45,409 bases of DNA from Nodosilinea sp. LEGE 07298 (GCF_015207265.1 NZ_JADEXE010000016.1:1-45409); one strand, 5' to 3'. Positions 16,101 through 25,685 are shown, counted from the first letter of the stretch. The notes: generated by a model from the sequence alone, not told the origin. A program made the numbers and translations.

Positions 16101-16898
16101 ATGGCGCACGGCATAACGAAACATTTGGATAGTTGGCCTCAAAAGCCTGGGCTGGCTAGGGTTTGGCCCCAGCGGGCGATCGCCCTGGCGGCCCTGCTAG
16201 GGTTGGCAGCTGCGCCCGTCGCCGCCAGCGATCAGCTGCGGCAGTTTCTAATTACCCACAACTGCGTGGGCTGCGACCTCAGCGACAGGGTGCTGGCCGG
16301 AGCTAATTTAGAAGACGCTGACCTGACTGGGGCCAACCTGGCGCGGGCTAACCTACGCCAAACCCGCCTACCCCGCGCCCAGATGACCCAGACCGATCTG
16401 CGCCAGGCCAATCTCAGCCAGGCCGTCATCAGCCAGTCCGATCTATCAGAGTCTGACCTGGCTGGGGCTAATCTACGCGAGGTCACCCTCACGGGCAGCC
16501 GCCTGGTCAGGGTCAATGCCGTCAACATCAATATGGAGAATGCCGAGGCCCGCGACAGCAACTGGGCCAACAGCAATCTCAGCGACAGTCGCCTAGACGG
16601 GGCCGTATTTAACCAGGCCGGCTTTTTGTCGGCTAACCTGAGCCGCACCACCCTAACCGATGGCAAGTTTTACCGCGCCAATCTCATTGGCGCACAGCTA
16701 GACGGGGCCGACTTTACCGGAGCTGACCTGCGAGAGACCCTGATTCGAGATGCCTCGGTCAACGGCACTAACTTTACCAATGCCGACCTACTGGGCGCAA
16801 ATCTGGCCCGCACCGACTTCAGCAACGCGCTGTTTTGCAACACCCGTATGGCCAATGGAGACATCAATAACGATCACTGCGCCGCCGTCAGCCCCTAA
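16101..16898 (+). CDS. Exported pentapeptide-repeat protein
   Basis: 265 residues from the ATG at 16101; a TTG at 16083 is in frame but less likely. A signal peptide spans residues ~1-42 (hydrophobic IALAALLGLAAAPVAAS). A short region with NCVGCDLS follows, then about 30 pentapeptide repeats of the A(D/N)LxX kind (GANLEDADLTGANLARANL), which form a right-handed quadrilateral beta-helix. The CxxC just before the helix is typical of cyanobacterial secreted or lumenal members. It ends with a Cys pair (FCNTRM ... DHCAAV). The role is unknown. It stands alone, convergent with the toxin-antitoxin island to its right. Confidence 0.88.
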   Translation: MAHGITKHLDSWPQKPGLARVWPQRAIALAALLGLAAAPVAASDQLRQFLITHNCVGCDLSDRVLAGANLEDADLTGANLARANLRQTRLPRAQMTQTDLRQANLSQAVISQSDLSESDLAGANLREVTLTGSRLVRVNAVNINMENAEARDSNWANSNLSDSRLDGAVFNQAGFLSANLSRTTLTDGKFYRANLIGAQLDGADFTGADLRETLIRDASVNGTNFTNADLLGANLARTDFSNALFCNTRMANGDINNDHCAAVSP

Positions 16899-16947
16899 AG
16901 CGATCTCTGGAAAAGAGTTTCCCCTGGTAAACCCAACAGTTCGGTAC

Positions 16948-17175
16948 CTAAGCCTGGATTTGAGAGCGGGTTTCATAAACGGTTTCTAGGTAATCTTCAA
17001 AGTCTGAGCCTTCTCAAGTTTCGGTATGGCTGAGTAGAGAACCACTCGATGGGGGGCGGAAGTCGACAGATTCAGTGACCTGAGGTTGGGCTTTATGCTT
17101 GGTATGAATTAGAAAGTTGAGGAAGTCAGCTACCAGGCGGAGGCGATCGCCGTGGGGGAACCTTAGGGCCTGTAA
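16948..17175 (-). pseudogene. Degenerate antitoxin gene with an in-frame stop
   Basis: The minus frame from about 17175 reads NFLQALRFPHGDRLRLVADFL and continues through SVDFRPPSSGSLLSHTET. It meets TGA at 17016-17014 and then resumes in the same frame with EGSDFEDYLETVYETRSQIQA before TAG at 16950-16948. Coherent coding on both sides suggests a Trp codon TGG mutated to TGA. No start codon is in frame at the 5' end; an ATG at about 17190 is in another frame. The pattern resembles the short antitoxins that cyanobacteria pair with PIN-type toxins, but no toxin follows. Family call is by memory of the pattern. Confidence 0.55.
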
Positions 17176-17304
17176 AAAATTAAGCTCATGGTTCTGAAAT
17201 GCTTCTATTCCACGTGGGACGGGCTTTCGGTATCAAAGCGTGAACTTGTTTCTTTACAGCTCCTTAAAGGGTATTGCTTTTACCAGGTGAGCATCCCGAG
17301 GAGA

Positions 17305-17337
17305 AGACCCCAGAGTTTTTCAAAAACTCTGGAGTCT
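17305..17337. repeat. 33-bp palindromic repeat, copy 1
   Basis: CCAGAGTTTTT (17310-17320), a central C, AAAAACTCTGG (17322-17332), with outer AGAC/GTCT. Its length and base layout match the 33-bp palindrome at 29052-29084. Confidence 0.75.
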
Positions 17338-17360
17338 GGATTGTTTTGTCTCTACCCCAG

Positions 17361-17475
17361 CACTGGCTCTGCGATCGCACCCTGCAAATACCCCAGCCAC
17401 TCGGTCAAATTTTCGGGCTTGAGAATGCCCAGGCTGCGCACCACTTTGCCGCCGCTGTAGACAAAGCGCAACTGC
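17361..17475 (-). pseudogene. Degenerate second copy of the mfd 3' end
   Basis: The sequence CTCTGCGATCGCACCCTG through GCCGCCGCTGTAGACAAAG repeats the last ~120 bases of mfd (18020-18140) in the same orientation, with two short deletions and scattered substitutions. It encodes no intact peptide. It lies on the far side of the BrnT/antitoxin pair, so that cassette is flanked by direct copies of the mfd end about 655 bases apart. Confidence 0.85.
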
Positions 17476-17503
17476 ATATTGCCGACTCCCTAGCCAACCA
17501 GAA

Positions 17504-17728
17504 CTATGACTGCGGAATTGCCTCAATAAGGGCTCTTAGGGCTTTATTAACCGATTCAGGAGTCGTGAACACCCGAGCCACATCATCATCTAAAACAACA
17601 ACCCTCAGGTTCTCAGCCTGATTGCGAGCTGCAAAACGATTGGGCTTTGCTTTTTGGTAGTCAAACCGATATTCAGGCTGTAAATCATCTTCAGGACTGG
17701 ATATAGGGTCAGAGGGCATTTCGTTCAT
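17504..17728 (-). CDS. Antitoxin partner of the BrnT-family toxin
   Basis: 74 residues from the ATG at 17728, which follows GTGAGGATT inside the end of the toxin gene; the genes overlap by 20 bases, implying coupling. It contains SSPEDDLQPEYRFDYQKAKPNRFA then VVVLDDDVARVFTTPESVNKALRALI. This is a recurrent cyanobacterial partner of BrnT-like toxins. The C-terminal VxxLDxDVAxxFxTPExVNxxLRxL helix pair would be the DNA-binding or dimer part. In canonical brnTA the toxin is also upstream, as here. It is expected to neutralise the toxin and autorepress. Confidence 0.8.
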   Translation of the reverse strand: MNEMPSDPISSPEDDLQPEYRFDYQKAKPNRFAARNQAENLRVVVLDDDVARVFTTPESVNKALRALIEAIPQS

Positions 17729-17987
17729 AATCCTCACGCTCTGGTCGGGTGGTTAAACGGGCGCTAATGACTCGAATCTTGCCAGATCGCTCAGTGAAGG
17801 CAACTAGCAACAGCCGATTCTGCTGGGAATGGCCAATGATAATCTCACGCTGCTCATCCATTGAATGAGCTGGATCATCAAAGATGACGGCCAGAGAGTT
17901 GGCAAAGACAGTTTGAGCTTCCTCAAAGCTAACACCATGCTTTCTGAGATTGCTATCTGCTTTAGCTGGATCCCACTCAAATTTCAT
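17709..17987 (-). CDS. brnT: BrnT-family ribonuclease toxin
   Basis: 92 residues. The sequence starts FEWDPAKADSNLRKHGVSFEEAQTVF and continues DERREIIIGHSQ-like (here DEQREIIIGHSQQNRLLLVAFTER) and IRVISARLTTRPEREDYE. These are the BrnT (COG2929/DUF497) signatures: the WDxxKxxxNxxKHGVxFxEA helix and the IRIISARxxxxxExxxYE end that carries active-site residues of this RelE-fold RNase. It is first in the operon with the antitoxin at 17504-17728. Full length and apparently intact. Confidence 0.92.
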   Translation of the reverse strand: MKFEWDPAKADSNLRKHGVSFEEAQTVFANSLAVIFDDPAHSMDEQREIIIGHSQQNRLLLVAFTERSGKIRVISARLTTRPEREDYERNAL

Positions 17988-18004
17988 CGTAGGACTCCTT
18001 TAGT

Positions 18005-21000
18005 TTAGCTAGCCAGCGGTTCTGCGATCGCACCCTGCAAATACCCCAGCCACTCGGTCAGACTCTCCAGCTGCTTTTCGGGCTTCAGCACGCCCAGACC
18101 GCGCACCACCACCTTGCCGCCGCTGTAAACAAAGCGCGACTTCAGGTGGCTGGGCAGCTTTTCGCTGATCTTCTTCCAGGCGGGTTCTTCCATGGGGGTT
18201 TCCATCACCACGTGCTGCTTGCCCTCGGGCTTGATGCGCGAGAAGCCTGCCGCTTTGGCCACTAGCTTAAGTTCGAGCATGCGCACCAGCTGCTCGGTGG
18301 CGTGGGGGATAGGGCCGTAGCGATCGCTTAAATCGGCCGCAATTTGCACGAGTTCTATCTTGCTGCTGGCTGAGGCTAGCGATCGGTAGGCCCCCATCTT
18401 CTGCTCCAGGTCGGGGATGTAGTCGTTGGGCACAAAGGCGGTGACGTTGAGATCGACCTGGGTGTCTTCGACCTTGGGAATATCCTGACCGCGAATTTCG
18501 GCGATTTCTTCTTCGAGCATGTCCATGTAGAGGTCGAAGCCGATCGCATCCATCTGCCCCGACTGCTCGGCTCCCAGCAGGTTGCCGACGCCGCGAATTT
18601 CCATGTCGCGCATGGCCAGCTGATAGCCGGAGCCGAGTTGGGTAAATTCCTGAATGGCCCGCAGGCGCTGGCGGGCTTTGTCGGTGAGCGATTTTTTGGG
18701 GTAAAACAGCCAGGCGTGGGCCTGAATGCCTGCCCGACCTACTCTGCCCCGGAGTTGGTAGAGCTGGGAGAGGCCAAAGCGGTGAGCGTCTTCGATCAAA
18801 ATCGTGTTGACGCGGGGAATATCGAGGCCTGATTCGATGATGGTGGTGCAGAGCAGCACTTCGGCGTCGCCATTGCTGAAGGTGAGCATGGTCGATTCCA
18901 GTTCGCCTTCGTCCATCTGGCCGTGGGCGATCGCGATCCTCGCCGTGGGCACCATTTCGCGAATTTTGGCGGAGGTTTCTTCAATGCCCTCGACCCTGGG
19001 CACCACGTAAAACACCTGGCCACCCCGGTCAAGCTCCTGGCGAATGGCGGTGCGGATCGCTTCGGGATCCATAGGCGATAGGTGGGTTTTGATCGGTCGG
19101 CGCGACGGCGGCGGCGTGGTAATTAGGCTCATTTCGCGCACGCCGGAGAGGGCCATGTAGAGGGTACGCGGAATCGGGGTAGCGCTGAGGGTGAGCACAT
19201 CCACTTGGGTTTTGAGCGATTTGATCCGCTCTTTTTGGTTGACACCAAAGCGCTGCTCCTCGTCTACCACCAGCAGGCCCAGGCCCTTAAAGGTGACGCC
19301 TTTGCCGAGCAGCTGGTGGGTACCCACCACAACGTCCAGTTCACCCGTTTTTAGCCGTTGCAGAATGTCTTTTTTCTCCTGCTGAGTGCGAAAGCGGTTG
19401 AGCAGCCCCACCTGGATGGGGTAAGGGGCAAAGCGCTCTTTGAGCGTGTGGTAGTGCTGCTGGGTGAGAATGGTGGTGGGGGCCAGCAGGGCCACCTGTT
19501 GACCAGCGGTGACGGCTTTGAAAATAGCCCGCAGCGCCACTTCGGTTTTGCCAAAGCCGACGTCGCCGCAGACCAGGCGATCCATGGGGCGATCGCTCTC
19601 CATGTCGCGCTTGACATCCTGCACGGCCTTGAGCTGGTCGGGGGTAGGCTGGTAGGGAAAAGAGTCTTCCAGCTCCTGCTGCCAGGGCATGTCGGCAGGG
19701 TAGGAAAAGCCCTCCATTTTGGCCCGCTGGGCGTAAAGCTTGAGCAGGTCCACCGCCACTTTTTGGATCGCTTTTTTGGCCCGACCCTTGGTTTTTTCCC
19801 AGGCGGTGCTGGTCATTTTGTTCAGCACTGGGGCCTGACCGCTGGCGGCTCGGTAGCGGGAAAGCGAACCCACCTGGTCGGCGGCTACCCGCAGCAGCCC
19901 GTCAGCGTACTGAATTACCAGGTAGTCGCGGGTTTCGTAGTTGAGCACCAGGCTTTCCAGCTTGATAAATTTGCCGATGCCGTGGCTGCGGTGAACGACA
20001 AAATCCCCCGGCTTCATTTTGTTGGGGTCGACCTGCTTGGAGGCGGCGCGGCGGCGCTTGCGCACGTAGCCGCCGGTTGCCAGGGTGTGCTGACCAAAAA
20101 ATTCGCGATCGGTAACGACCACAATGCGGAAGGTGGGCAGCACAAAGCCCTCCAGCTCCGCTAAGCCTGAGTACTTCACTGCAACGGGTACGTGCTGGGT
20201 GTGCAGTTTGTCGATCGCATTGAAATCCCTGGGGTTGGGAATGAACTGGGCCGGACAGTCGTGCTCTTGCAGCAGCGCCACCGAGCGCGAGGGCTGAGCC
20301 GAGGCCAGCCAGACGGAATACTTGCGATCGCACTCTTTGCGAATCGTCTCCGCCAGCTTGCCAAACTGGTGCGGAATAGCCTGCACCGGGCGGCTGGCCA
20401 GGTTTAGACCATTGTTGGCCTCAGCGATTTCTGATAGGTCGATGCGGGGAAAAATGTCGGCATCGCTCAGAGCATCGAGGAAAGAACGATGGATTTTGGG
20501 GAGCTGAACAGCCAATTCTCCCTCTGCCGGGCTGGCGCTGTTGACCTCCTGCCAGTGGTCTTCGACATGCTCTAGCCAGCGATCACTGTGGGCTTGACAC
20601 TGATCGACCTCATCCACTGCAATCAAGCTGTTCTCCGGCAGATAGTCCAGCAGAGAGGCCGGTTGCGAGAACGCCAGCCCCAGCCAGCGGCGGGTGCCTT
20701 CTGGCAGAATGCCGCTGGCTAAGCCTTCCTGGGCCGCCTCAGACAGTAACCCATCGAGCTTGCCCTGCTCGCGCAGGTGCTCAATAATCACTGGACCGTA
20801 CTGGGTAGGGGTGAGCACCAGGTGGTCGATCGCATCGAGCGATCGCTGGGTTGCTGGGTCAAATTCCCGCAGCCGCTCTAGCTCATCGCCAAACAGTTCC
20901 AGGCGTACAGGCAGCTCCGATGCCACCGGATACACATCAATAATGTCGCCCCGCTGCGCCCATTGGCCCTCGGTCTCGACTACGGTCACTCGCTCATAGC

Positions 21001-21502
21001 CGAGGGTAGCCAACCGCTGACCCAGTGCTTTGAAGTTGATCTCTTGCTTTAGCTCCAGCCGCAGGCAGTAGGGTTCTAGGGCTGAGACCGGGGGCAGGTG
21101 GGGTTGCAGGGCACGTTCGGTAGCGACGATCGCCAATTTTCGCGCCGCAGAGTCTTCTCCCCGCAGCGCCAGCAAGTCTGCCAAAACCTGAAGCTGGCCC
21201 CAGGTCATTTCCGATTCCTGGTCGAAGGGATCGTAGGGCGACGCTTCTGAGGTGGGGTAGAAGTGCACCGTATCCCAGCCCATGGCTTCGAGCTGGGTGG
21301 CCCAGCGTCCGGCTTCTTCAAGGGTGGCGGCAATGGCTAGTAAAGGCCGCTGCTGGGCCTGAGCCAGCGCTGAAGAGACTAACCCCTTGGGCAATCGGGC
21401 CACGCCGTTGAGTACCAACTTGCCCTGCTGGTCGAGCTTGGTCAGCAGTTCGCCCATCAAAGCCGAGCGTTGCAGGGTACGCGTAATCGAAGAAAAAGCC
21501 AT
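18005..21502 (-). CDS. mfd: Transcription-repair coupling factor Mfd
   Basis: 1165 residues, the normal size. Mfd removes RNA polymerase stalled at DNA damage and recruits UvrA. N-terminal UvrB-like modules are followed by the RNA-polymerase-interacting domain beginning [17 protein letters not shown] (about 520). The RecG-like SF2 motor follows, with Walker [10 protein letters not shown] (about residue 695), Walker B-type [17 protein letters not shown] and QLRGRVGR. Next are the relay/TRG region and the C-terminal D7 domain. The last 40 codons are duplicated in degenerate form at 17361-17475. No disruption seen. A weak ribosome site precedes the ATG at 21502. Confidence 0.98.
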   Translation of the reverse strand: MAFSSITRTLQRSALMGELLTKLDQQGKLVLNGVARLPKGLVSSALAQAQQRPLLAIAATLEEAGRWATQLEAMGWDTVHFYPTSEASPYDPFDQESEMTWGQLQVLADLLALRGEDSAARKLAIVATERALQPHLPPVSALEPYCLRLELKQEINFKALGQRLATLGYERVTVVETEGQWAQRGDIIDVYPVASELPVRLELFGDELERLREFDPATQRSLDAIDHLVLTPTQYGPVIIEHLREQGKLDGLLSEAAQEGLASGILPEGTRRWLGLAFSQPASLLDYLPENSLIAVDEVDQCQAHSDRWLEHVEDHWQEVNSASPAEGELAVQLPKIHRSFLDALSDADIFPRIDLSEIAEANNGLNLASRPVQAIPHQFGKLAETIRKECDRKYSVWLASAQPSRSVALLQEHDCPAQFIPNPRDFNAIDKLHTQHVPVAVKYSGLAELEGFVLPTFRIVVVTDREFFGQHTLATGGYVRKRRRAASKQVDPNKMKPGDFVVHRSHGIGKFIKLESLVLNYETRDYLVIQYADGLLRVAADQVGSLSRYRAASGQAPVLNKMTSTAWEKTKGRAKKAIQKVAVDLLKLYAQRAKMEGFSYPADMPWQQELEDSFPYQPTPDQLKAVQDVKRDMESDRPMDRLVCGDVGFGKTEVALRAIFKAVTAGQQVALLAPTTILTQQHYHTLKERFAPYPIQVGLLNRFRTQQEKKDILQRLKTGELDVVVGTHQLLGKGVTFKGLGLLVVDEEQRFGVNQKERIKSLKTQVDVLTLSATPIPRTLYMALSGVREMSLITTPPPSRRPIKTHLSPMDPEAIRTAIRQELDRGGQVFYVVPRVEGIEETSAKIREMVPTARIAIAHGQMDEGELESTMLTFSNGDAEVLLCTTIIESGLDIPRVNTILIEDAHRFGLSQLYQLRGRVGRAGIQAHAWLFYPKKSLTDKARQRLRAIQEFTQLGSGYQLAMRDMEIRGVGNLLGAEQSGQMDAIGFDLYMDMLEEEIAEIRGQDIPKVEDTQVDLNVTAFVPNDYIPDLEQKMGAYRSLASASSKIELVQIAADLSDRYGPIPHATEQLVRMLELKLVAKAAGFSRIKPEGKQHVVMETPMEEPAWKKISEKLPSHLKSRFVYSGGKVVVRGLGVLKPEKQLESLTEWLGYLQGAIAEPLAS

Positions 21503-21684
21503 AGAAACCGCTACAGGGAAGTTGAATCAGGCTCAAGCTCAGAGGTGGGGTCTCACCAGTGAGAAACGCTACGTCTAAGCTCGATATAGAAGCACAAAAA
21601 CCCCTCAACTTTGCAGCCAAGGGCAGGGGCGATCGGCCTTAATAGCTGGCCTCACGTTACTTATTTTAATAATTGCTGTCTATT

Positions 21685-21798
21685 ATGACAGAATTTTTAG
21701 ACCGAGAAACGCTAGAAGCAGCTGTTCGCGTTCACAAACAAACGCGTCAGACGCTACTTATCATGCAAGTAGTGTCTGACGGGATGCCAAACTCTTGA
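21685..21798 (+). CDS. Possible 37-residue small ORF
   Basis: ATG at 21685 to TGA at 21798, encoding MTEFLDRETLEAAVRVHKQT and a further 17 residues. It is opposite in direction to both neighbours. The charged amphipathic N-terminus is plausible for a peptide, but no ribosome site is present and the second half is formed by the arms of a strong hairpin. It may be a fragment or chance. Confidence 0.2.
   Translation: MTEFLDRETLEAAVRVHKQTRQTLLIMQVVSDGMPNS
21745..21781. repeat. 15-bp-stem hairpin
   Basis: CGTCAGACGCTACTT (21745-21759) pairs with AAGTAGTGTCTGACG (21767-21781) with one G-T pair around a seven-base loop. No T-tract follows, so terminator function is doubtful. Confidence 0.7.
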
Positions 21799-21895
21799 GA
21801 GCAAACCTCTACAGTGCCGACGGAAACGTTAGCCAATCCAGCTGTAATTACTCCGTTGAAAACTCCGTTAAAAATGGACCGCATGGGGATTGGTA

Positions 21896-23590
21896 TCAAC
21901 CGCTCAGCAGGGCTTCGACAAACTCGTAGCTGGAGAAGGGCCGCAGGTCTTCGATGCCCTCGCCCGCGCCGATAAAGCGAATGGGCAGGCCGAGCTGCTC
22001 GACCACGGCTAGGGCCACGCCGCCTTTGGCGGTGCCGTCGAGTTTAGTCAGCACCACGCCGCTGAGGTTGGCGGCTTCGGCGAAGACTTCGGCCTGGCGC
22101 AGACCGTTTTGGCCCAGAGTGGCATCGAGCACGAGCAGGGCTTCGACCTGGGCGTCAGGGGCTTTTTTGTCAACGATGCGGCGAATCTTGGCCAATTCGT
22201 CCATAAGGTTCTTTTTGTTTTGCAGGCGTCCGGCGGTATCGACCAGCAATAGCTCAATATGGCGGGACTGGGAGGCGGCGATCGCATCGTAAACCACCGC
22301 CGCCGGGTCGGTGTTTTGGCCGGGGTTAGCGATCACATCGACATCGCTGCGGGCACCCCAGGTTTTGACCTGTTCTACAGCGGCGGCGCGGAAGGTGTCG
22401 GCGGCGGCAATCAGGGTGTTGTAGCCCGACTTTTTGGCGATATGGGCCAGCTTGCCGATGGTCGTGGTTTTACCCGCACCGTTAACCCCGGTCATTAGCC
22501 AGATGTTGAAGCTGCCTTTTTCGGGGGTAAAGGTGAGGTTGTGGGCATCACCCAGGGGAGCATCGAGCATGTCCCGCAGAATGGATTTCAGGTAGGCGAT
22601 CGCCTGATCGGGCGGCAGCACCTCCTCGCGCATGCGGGCTTGCAGCGCTTCGATTACTTTGTCGGTGGCGGCAACGCCAACATCGGCCTGCAGCAGCAGG
22701 GCCTCAATTTCCATTACCGCATCGTCGTTGAGCGGCCCCTGGCCGACGATGGCCTTGAGCTGGTTGACCAGGCTGAGGCGGGTTTTGTTCAGCCCCTGGC
22801 GCAGCTTGTTGAGCCAGGTAATTTCTTCAGCCGAAATATCGTCGGGTCGTCGGCCCTGGGCAGCCAGCACTTCCGCCGACCAGAGAAACGCTTCGTCGAG
22901 ATCAATATCGAGCAGGACGGGTGCGGGCGGAGCAGCGGCAGCGACGACTGACTCGGGCTCGGGTTCTACGATCGCAGTCGCTTCAAGCTGGGCTAAGCGC
23001 TGCTGGCGTTCTGCCTCGGCTTGAGCCCAGAAGGGACGAGGGGCAGCGGGTTCAGGCTCGGGTGCTGTCGTCTCAGGTATGGTTGCCTCGGGCTCAGGCA
23101 CTTCGGCCCCGGTCGCGTCCTCAGCTACTTCTGGTTCAGCAGGGGCGGCTACAGCCGGTTCGGCGGGGGCTGGAGTGGCTGCGATCGCCTCGTTGCCAGT
23201 CGCCTCGTCCTCAGAGGTTTCTACAAGGTCAGCAGGTTTGGCCTCAGCCTGGTCAACCACGGCTGCGGCTACAGGTTCTATGACTGGGGCGGCAGCCGTG
23301 GCGTCAATGTCAGTTACTGCTGCCGCCGGTTCCGGCGATGGCTCTTCGGGCTTTTCCTCGGGCTTTGCTTCACTCTGCTGCTTTTGAATGTTTTGATAGG
23401 CGGCCTTGGCCCACTTCAGGTAGTCTTCGGACGAGAGCTGCGGGCTAGCGGGACTAGACTCCTTTTCGGTTTCAGCTCCTTTAGCCCCAGGCGCTTTGGC
23501 CTCAGATGCTTGAGCATCGGGAGCTTTAGCCTCAGCCTCGGCGCTGTCAGATTTATCAAAACTGCGCTGAAACCAGTTGAACCCAGCCAT
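21896..23590 (-). CDS. ftsY: Signal recognition particle receptor FtsY
   Basis: 564 residues. FtsY docks SRP-bound ribosomes at the membrane through a GTPase twinned with Ffh. Residues ~15-260 form a long, acidic Ala/Glu/Pro-rich A domain, typical of cyanobacterial FtsY. The N domain (LDEAFLWSAEVLAAQGR ...) precedes the G domain with TGVNGAGKTTTIGKLA (G1), DTFRAAAVEQVKTW (G2/insertion box), DTAGRLQNKKNLMDEL (G3), TKLDGTAKGG (G4) and GEGIEDLRPF (closing motif). The A domain begins AGFNWFQRSFDK, an amphipathic membrane-targeting start. It lies in the order DUF502 - nusB - ftsY, conserved in cyanobacteria. Confidence 0.98.
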   Translation of the reverse strand: MAGFNWFQRSFDKSDSAEAEAKAPDAQASEAKAPGAKGAETEKESSPASPQLSSEDYLKWAKAAYQNIQKQQSEAKPEEKPEEPSPEPAAAVTDIDATAAAPVIEPVAAAVVDQAEAKPADLVETSEDEATGNEAIAATPAPAEPAVAAPAEPEVAEDATGAEVPEPEATIPETTAPEPEPAAPRPFWAQAEAERQQRLAQLEATAIVEPEPESVVAAAAPPAPVLLDIDLDEAFLWSAEVLAAQGRRPDDISAEEITWLNKLRQGLNKTRLSLVNQLKAIVGQGPLNDDAVMEIEALLLQADVGVAATDKVIEALQARMREEVLPPDQAIAYLKSILRDMLDAPLGDAHNLTFTPEKGSFNIWLMTGVNGAGKTTTIGKLAHIAKKSGYNTLIAAADTFRAAAVEQVKTWGARSDVDVIANPGQNTDPAAVVYDAIAASQSRHIELLLVDTAGRLQNKKNLMDELAKIRRIVDKKAPDAQVEALLVLDATLGQNGLRQAEVFAEAANLSGVVLTKLDGTAKGGVALAVVEQLGLPIRFIGAGEGIEDLRPFSSYEFVEALLSG

Positions 23591-23701
23591 ATCAGAGCTA
23601 CCTTGCGGACGTCGTTACTATTTTTAATCGTATCGTTCTCGGGGCCTAACCAGAGGGGTCGCCAATCTGCCCGTGGGACAGCCTTACCCCACGGGCGGGG
23701 C

Positions 23702-24361
23702 CTAGCCCACTGGACTATCCACCGTTGCCTCACTGCTTGCTGCCTCGTCCCCCAAACCTCGGGTGACCACGCGACGCAGTACGCCGTTGATAAAGCGATA
23801 GCCATCGTCGTCGCTGTAGCGCTTGGCTAGCTCTACCGCCTCGTTGATAGCAACCCGGTCGGGGGTGCCCAGGTAGGTCATTTCGACCACGGCCAGGCGC
23901 AAAATATCGCGATCGATGCGGGCTAGGCGCTTGAGGTTCCAGGCCACCATGGCTTCATCGAGGACGGTATCGACGTCGCGCTGGTGCTTGGCGGTGTTGC
24001 TGAGCAGCTCCAGGGCAAAGGCTTCAATCTCAGACTGGTTGCTGAGGCGAATAAACTCGGGCAACTCGACCGCATGGGCCAGCCGATTAATAGCGGTCTG
24101 GGTGAGGGCGATCGCATCTTCGACCATAGCCCGCCCCTTTTCGACATCGCTGGCGCGGGTGCCGCTATCGACTAGGTGCTGGTTGCCCCGCTTCAGCTCA
24201 TCGGAGGCAGTTTCAAGGGCGTCTTTAGCTTCGGCAGTCAGGGTTTGAATCGCGGTCAGCAGCAGCTTCTCAAAATCGCCCATGGCTAATTTGCCAGGCT
24301 TCTCAGAAAGCTGGCTGAGGCCCAGCAGGGCCAACTCGCGAGCCATACGGCGAGCTTGCAT
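23702..24361 (-). CDS. nusB: Transcription antitermination factor NusB
   Basis: 219 residues from the ATG at 24361 (MQARRMARELALLGLSQL); the longer frame from 24436 has a non-conserved leader. NusB binds boxA RNA with NusE (S10) for rRNA antitermination. The conserved end, LARIDRDILRLAVVEM followed by VAINEAVELAKRYSDDD and FINGVLRRV, is complete. An insertion between the first and later helices (about residues 30-120) makes it longer than E. coli NusB, as is normal in cyanobacteria. It sits between the DUF502 gene and ftsY, all on the minus strand. Confidence 0.97.
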   Translation of the reverse strand: MQARRMARELALLGLSQLSEKPGKLAMGDFEKLLLTAIQTLTAEAKDALETASDELKRGNQHLVDSGTRASDVEKGRAMVEDAIALTQTAINRLAHAVELPEFIRLSNQSEIEAFALELLSNTAKHQRDVDTVLDEAMVAWNLKRLARIDRDILRLAVVEMTYLGTPDRVAINEAVELAKRYSDDDGYRFINGVLRRVVTRGLGDEAASSEATVDSPVG

Positions 24362-24490
24362 AGTCAATGTCTCCCAGAAGCAGCGGTGTAGAGTTCTGGC
24401 CCAGGTCAAACTGGCCTGGCGCGGGTTAGCGCTCATGCCAACGATCGACCTATTGCAGGGCCGACATCTGGGCTAGAACCAGGCTATATC

Positions 24491-25333
24491 TTAGCAATCT
24501 TCTTCCATGGGCAAGACGGAAAGTTGCTGGGGGAAGTCGGCGGTCTCGGCGTCCATCTCGGCCTCTCCCTGGCCTAGCGAGATGGGCCTGTCGCCTTCAT
24601 CGACAACCGCCATAATGCGCTCAGGGGGAACAGCTGAGGCCAGATTGGGGCCAACGATGCCACCAGACAGCAGCACCTTGAAGGCATCTTCAATCGAAAT
24701 TGACAGGTTCACGACGTCGGTTTCAGGCACGATGGCGTACCAGCCGCTGGTGGGGTTGGGGGTGGTAGGCACAAACACGCTCAGCATGTTTGAAGTACTG
24801 GGTGCGGCTGCGGCCGTCATAGCGCCGGTAACAAAGGCGATCGCCCAAATGCCTTTGCGAGGGTACTCCACCAGCACCACCCGACGAAAGCGCGTATTTG
24901 AGTCTTGAAAGACCGTTTGCAGCAGCTGTTGCAGAGTTTTGTACACTGACCCGGCCAGCGGAATCGACTGCACAACCTTCTCGCCTACATCGAGCAGCCA
25001 GCGCCCCGCAATATTGCGCGCCATCAGACCAATTATCAAAATCGCCAGCAGCGGCACCGATAGGCCAATCACCAGGTTGATGACATTCAGCAGAACGGGG
25101 TTAAGGCCATCAAAGGGGGTCAGCTGCTTGGGAAAGCGGGTCAACAGGCGCACAACCCAGGCCGAAATCGTGATTGTCAGCCAGATAGTGGTAGCCAACG
25201 GAATAATCACCAGCAGCCCGGCGATCAGATCGTTTTTGAGGTCTTGCTTGATCTTTTGCAGCACGGAGGGCTCGGGGTGATCAGGGCTCGAAAGCGACGG
25301 GTTGTTCAGAGTGGGCGAACCGTTTAAATCCAT
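24491..25333 (-). CDS. DUF502 family membrane protein
   Basis: 280 residues. After a soluble N-terminus, DLIAGLLVIIPLATTIWLTI forms a first membrane helix (about 35-60) and VINLVIGLSVPLLAILIIGL a second (about 84-108). The conserved loop IPLAGSVYKTLQQL and the VVLVEYPRKGIWAIAFVTG block follow, then FVPTTPNPTSGW. These are DUF502 signatures. The family occurs from cyanobacteria to plants (LIKE-COV proteins in Arabidopsis); the biochemical role is not settled. First gene of the DUF502-nusB-ftsY run, with 130 bases before nusB. Confidence 0.94.
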   Translation of the reverse strand: MDLNGSPTLNNPSLSSPDHPEPSVLQKIKQDLKNDLIAGLLVIIPLATTIWLTITISAWVVRLLTRFPKQLTPFDGLNPVLLNVINLVIGLSVPLLAILIIGLMARNIAGRWLLDVGEKVVQSIPLAGSVYKTLQQLLQTVFQDSNTRFRRVVLVEYPRKGIWAIAFVTGAMTAAAAPSTSNMLSVFVPTTPNPTSGWYAIVPETDVVNLSISIEDAFKVLLSGGIVGPNLASAVPPERIMAVVDEGDRPISLGQGEAEMDAETADFPQQLSVLPMEEDC

Positions 25334-25622
25334 AATCCCAAAATGGTGTCTAGGGATGGCTGAGGCTGCGAAGGTGGAACGGCGGTTGAGCTAGTTTGTG
25401 AACCTGCTGTGAGCTGATCTAGAGGCGTTGATTGAGGTATGGGCAACCAGACTATCTAAAGTACAACTACCTTACACAAACATTGTAAACATTTGTATCG
25501 AGAAGCGGGTGAAAAGTACAGCCCTATGATCAGATTGTGGACCAGAGACTGGTCACTATGCTTCTATCCTAAGACAAATAGGTAGCGAGGCTAACATAAT
25601 GGGCGGAGAGATGGGGGTTTGG

Positions 25623-25685
25623 GTTGAAGGTTCGAGGTTCAAGGTTCAAGGTTGAAAGTTCGAGGTTCAAGGTTCAAGGTTGAGG
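25623..25685. repeat. Heptanucleotide tandem array, GTTCAAG type (9 units)
   Basis: Nine contiguous 7-bp units: GTTGAAG, GTTCGAG, GTTCAAG, GTTCAAG, then the same four-unit pattern again with one change (GTTGAAA), then GTTGAGG. The unit is thus itself arranged in a 28-bp higher-order repeat. This fits the short tandemly repeated repetitive (STRR) sequences known in filamentous cyanobacteria. Confidence 0.9.

Larger units (their letters stand above)
21503..21895. other. 393-base spacer between mfd and ftsY
   Basis: It holds a short open frame with an internal hairpin (listed separately) and otherwise no recognisable gene. It must contain the mfd promoter and the end of the ftsY transcript, but no clear consensus is seen. 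Confidence 0.5.

Noticed and set aside
19358..20164. 268-codon frame antisense to mfd
   Set aside because: It overlaps conserved Mfd motor motifs, has no ribosome site and no protein-like domain.
23021..23830. 269-codon Gly/Arg/Leu-rich frame opposite the ftsY acidic domain
   Set aside because: It is the complement of the Glu/Ala/Pro-rich coding of FtsY and has no independent support.
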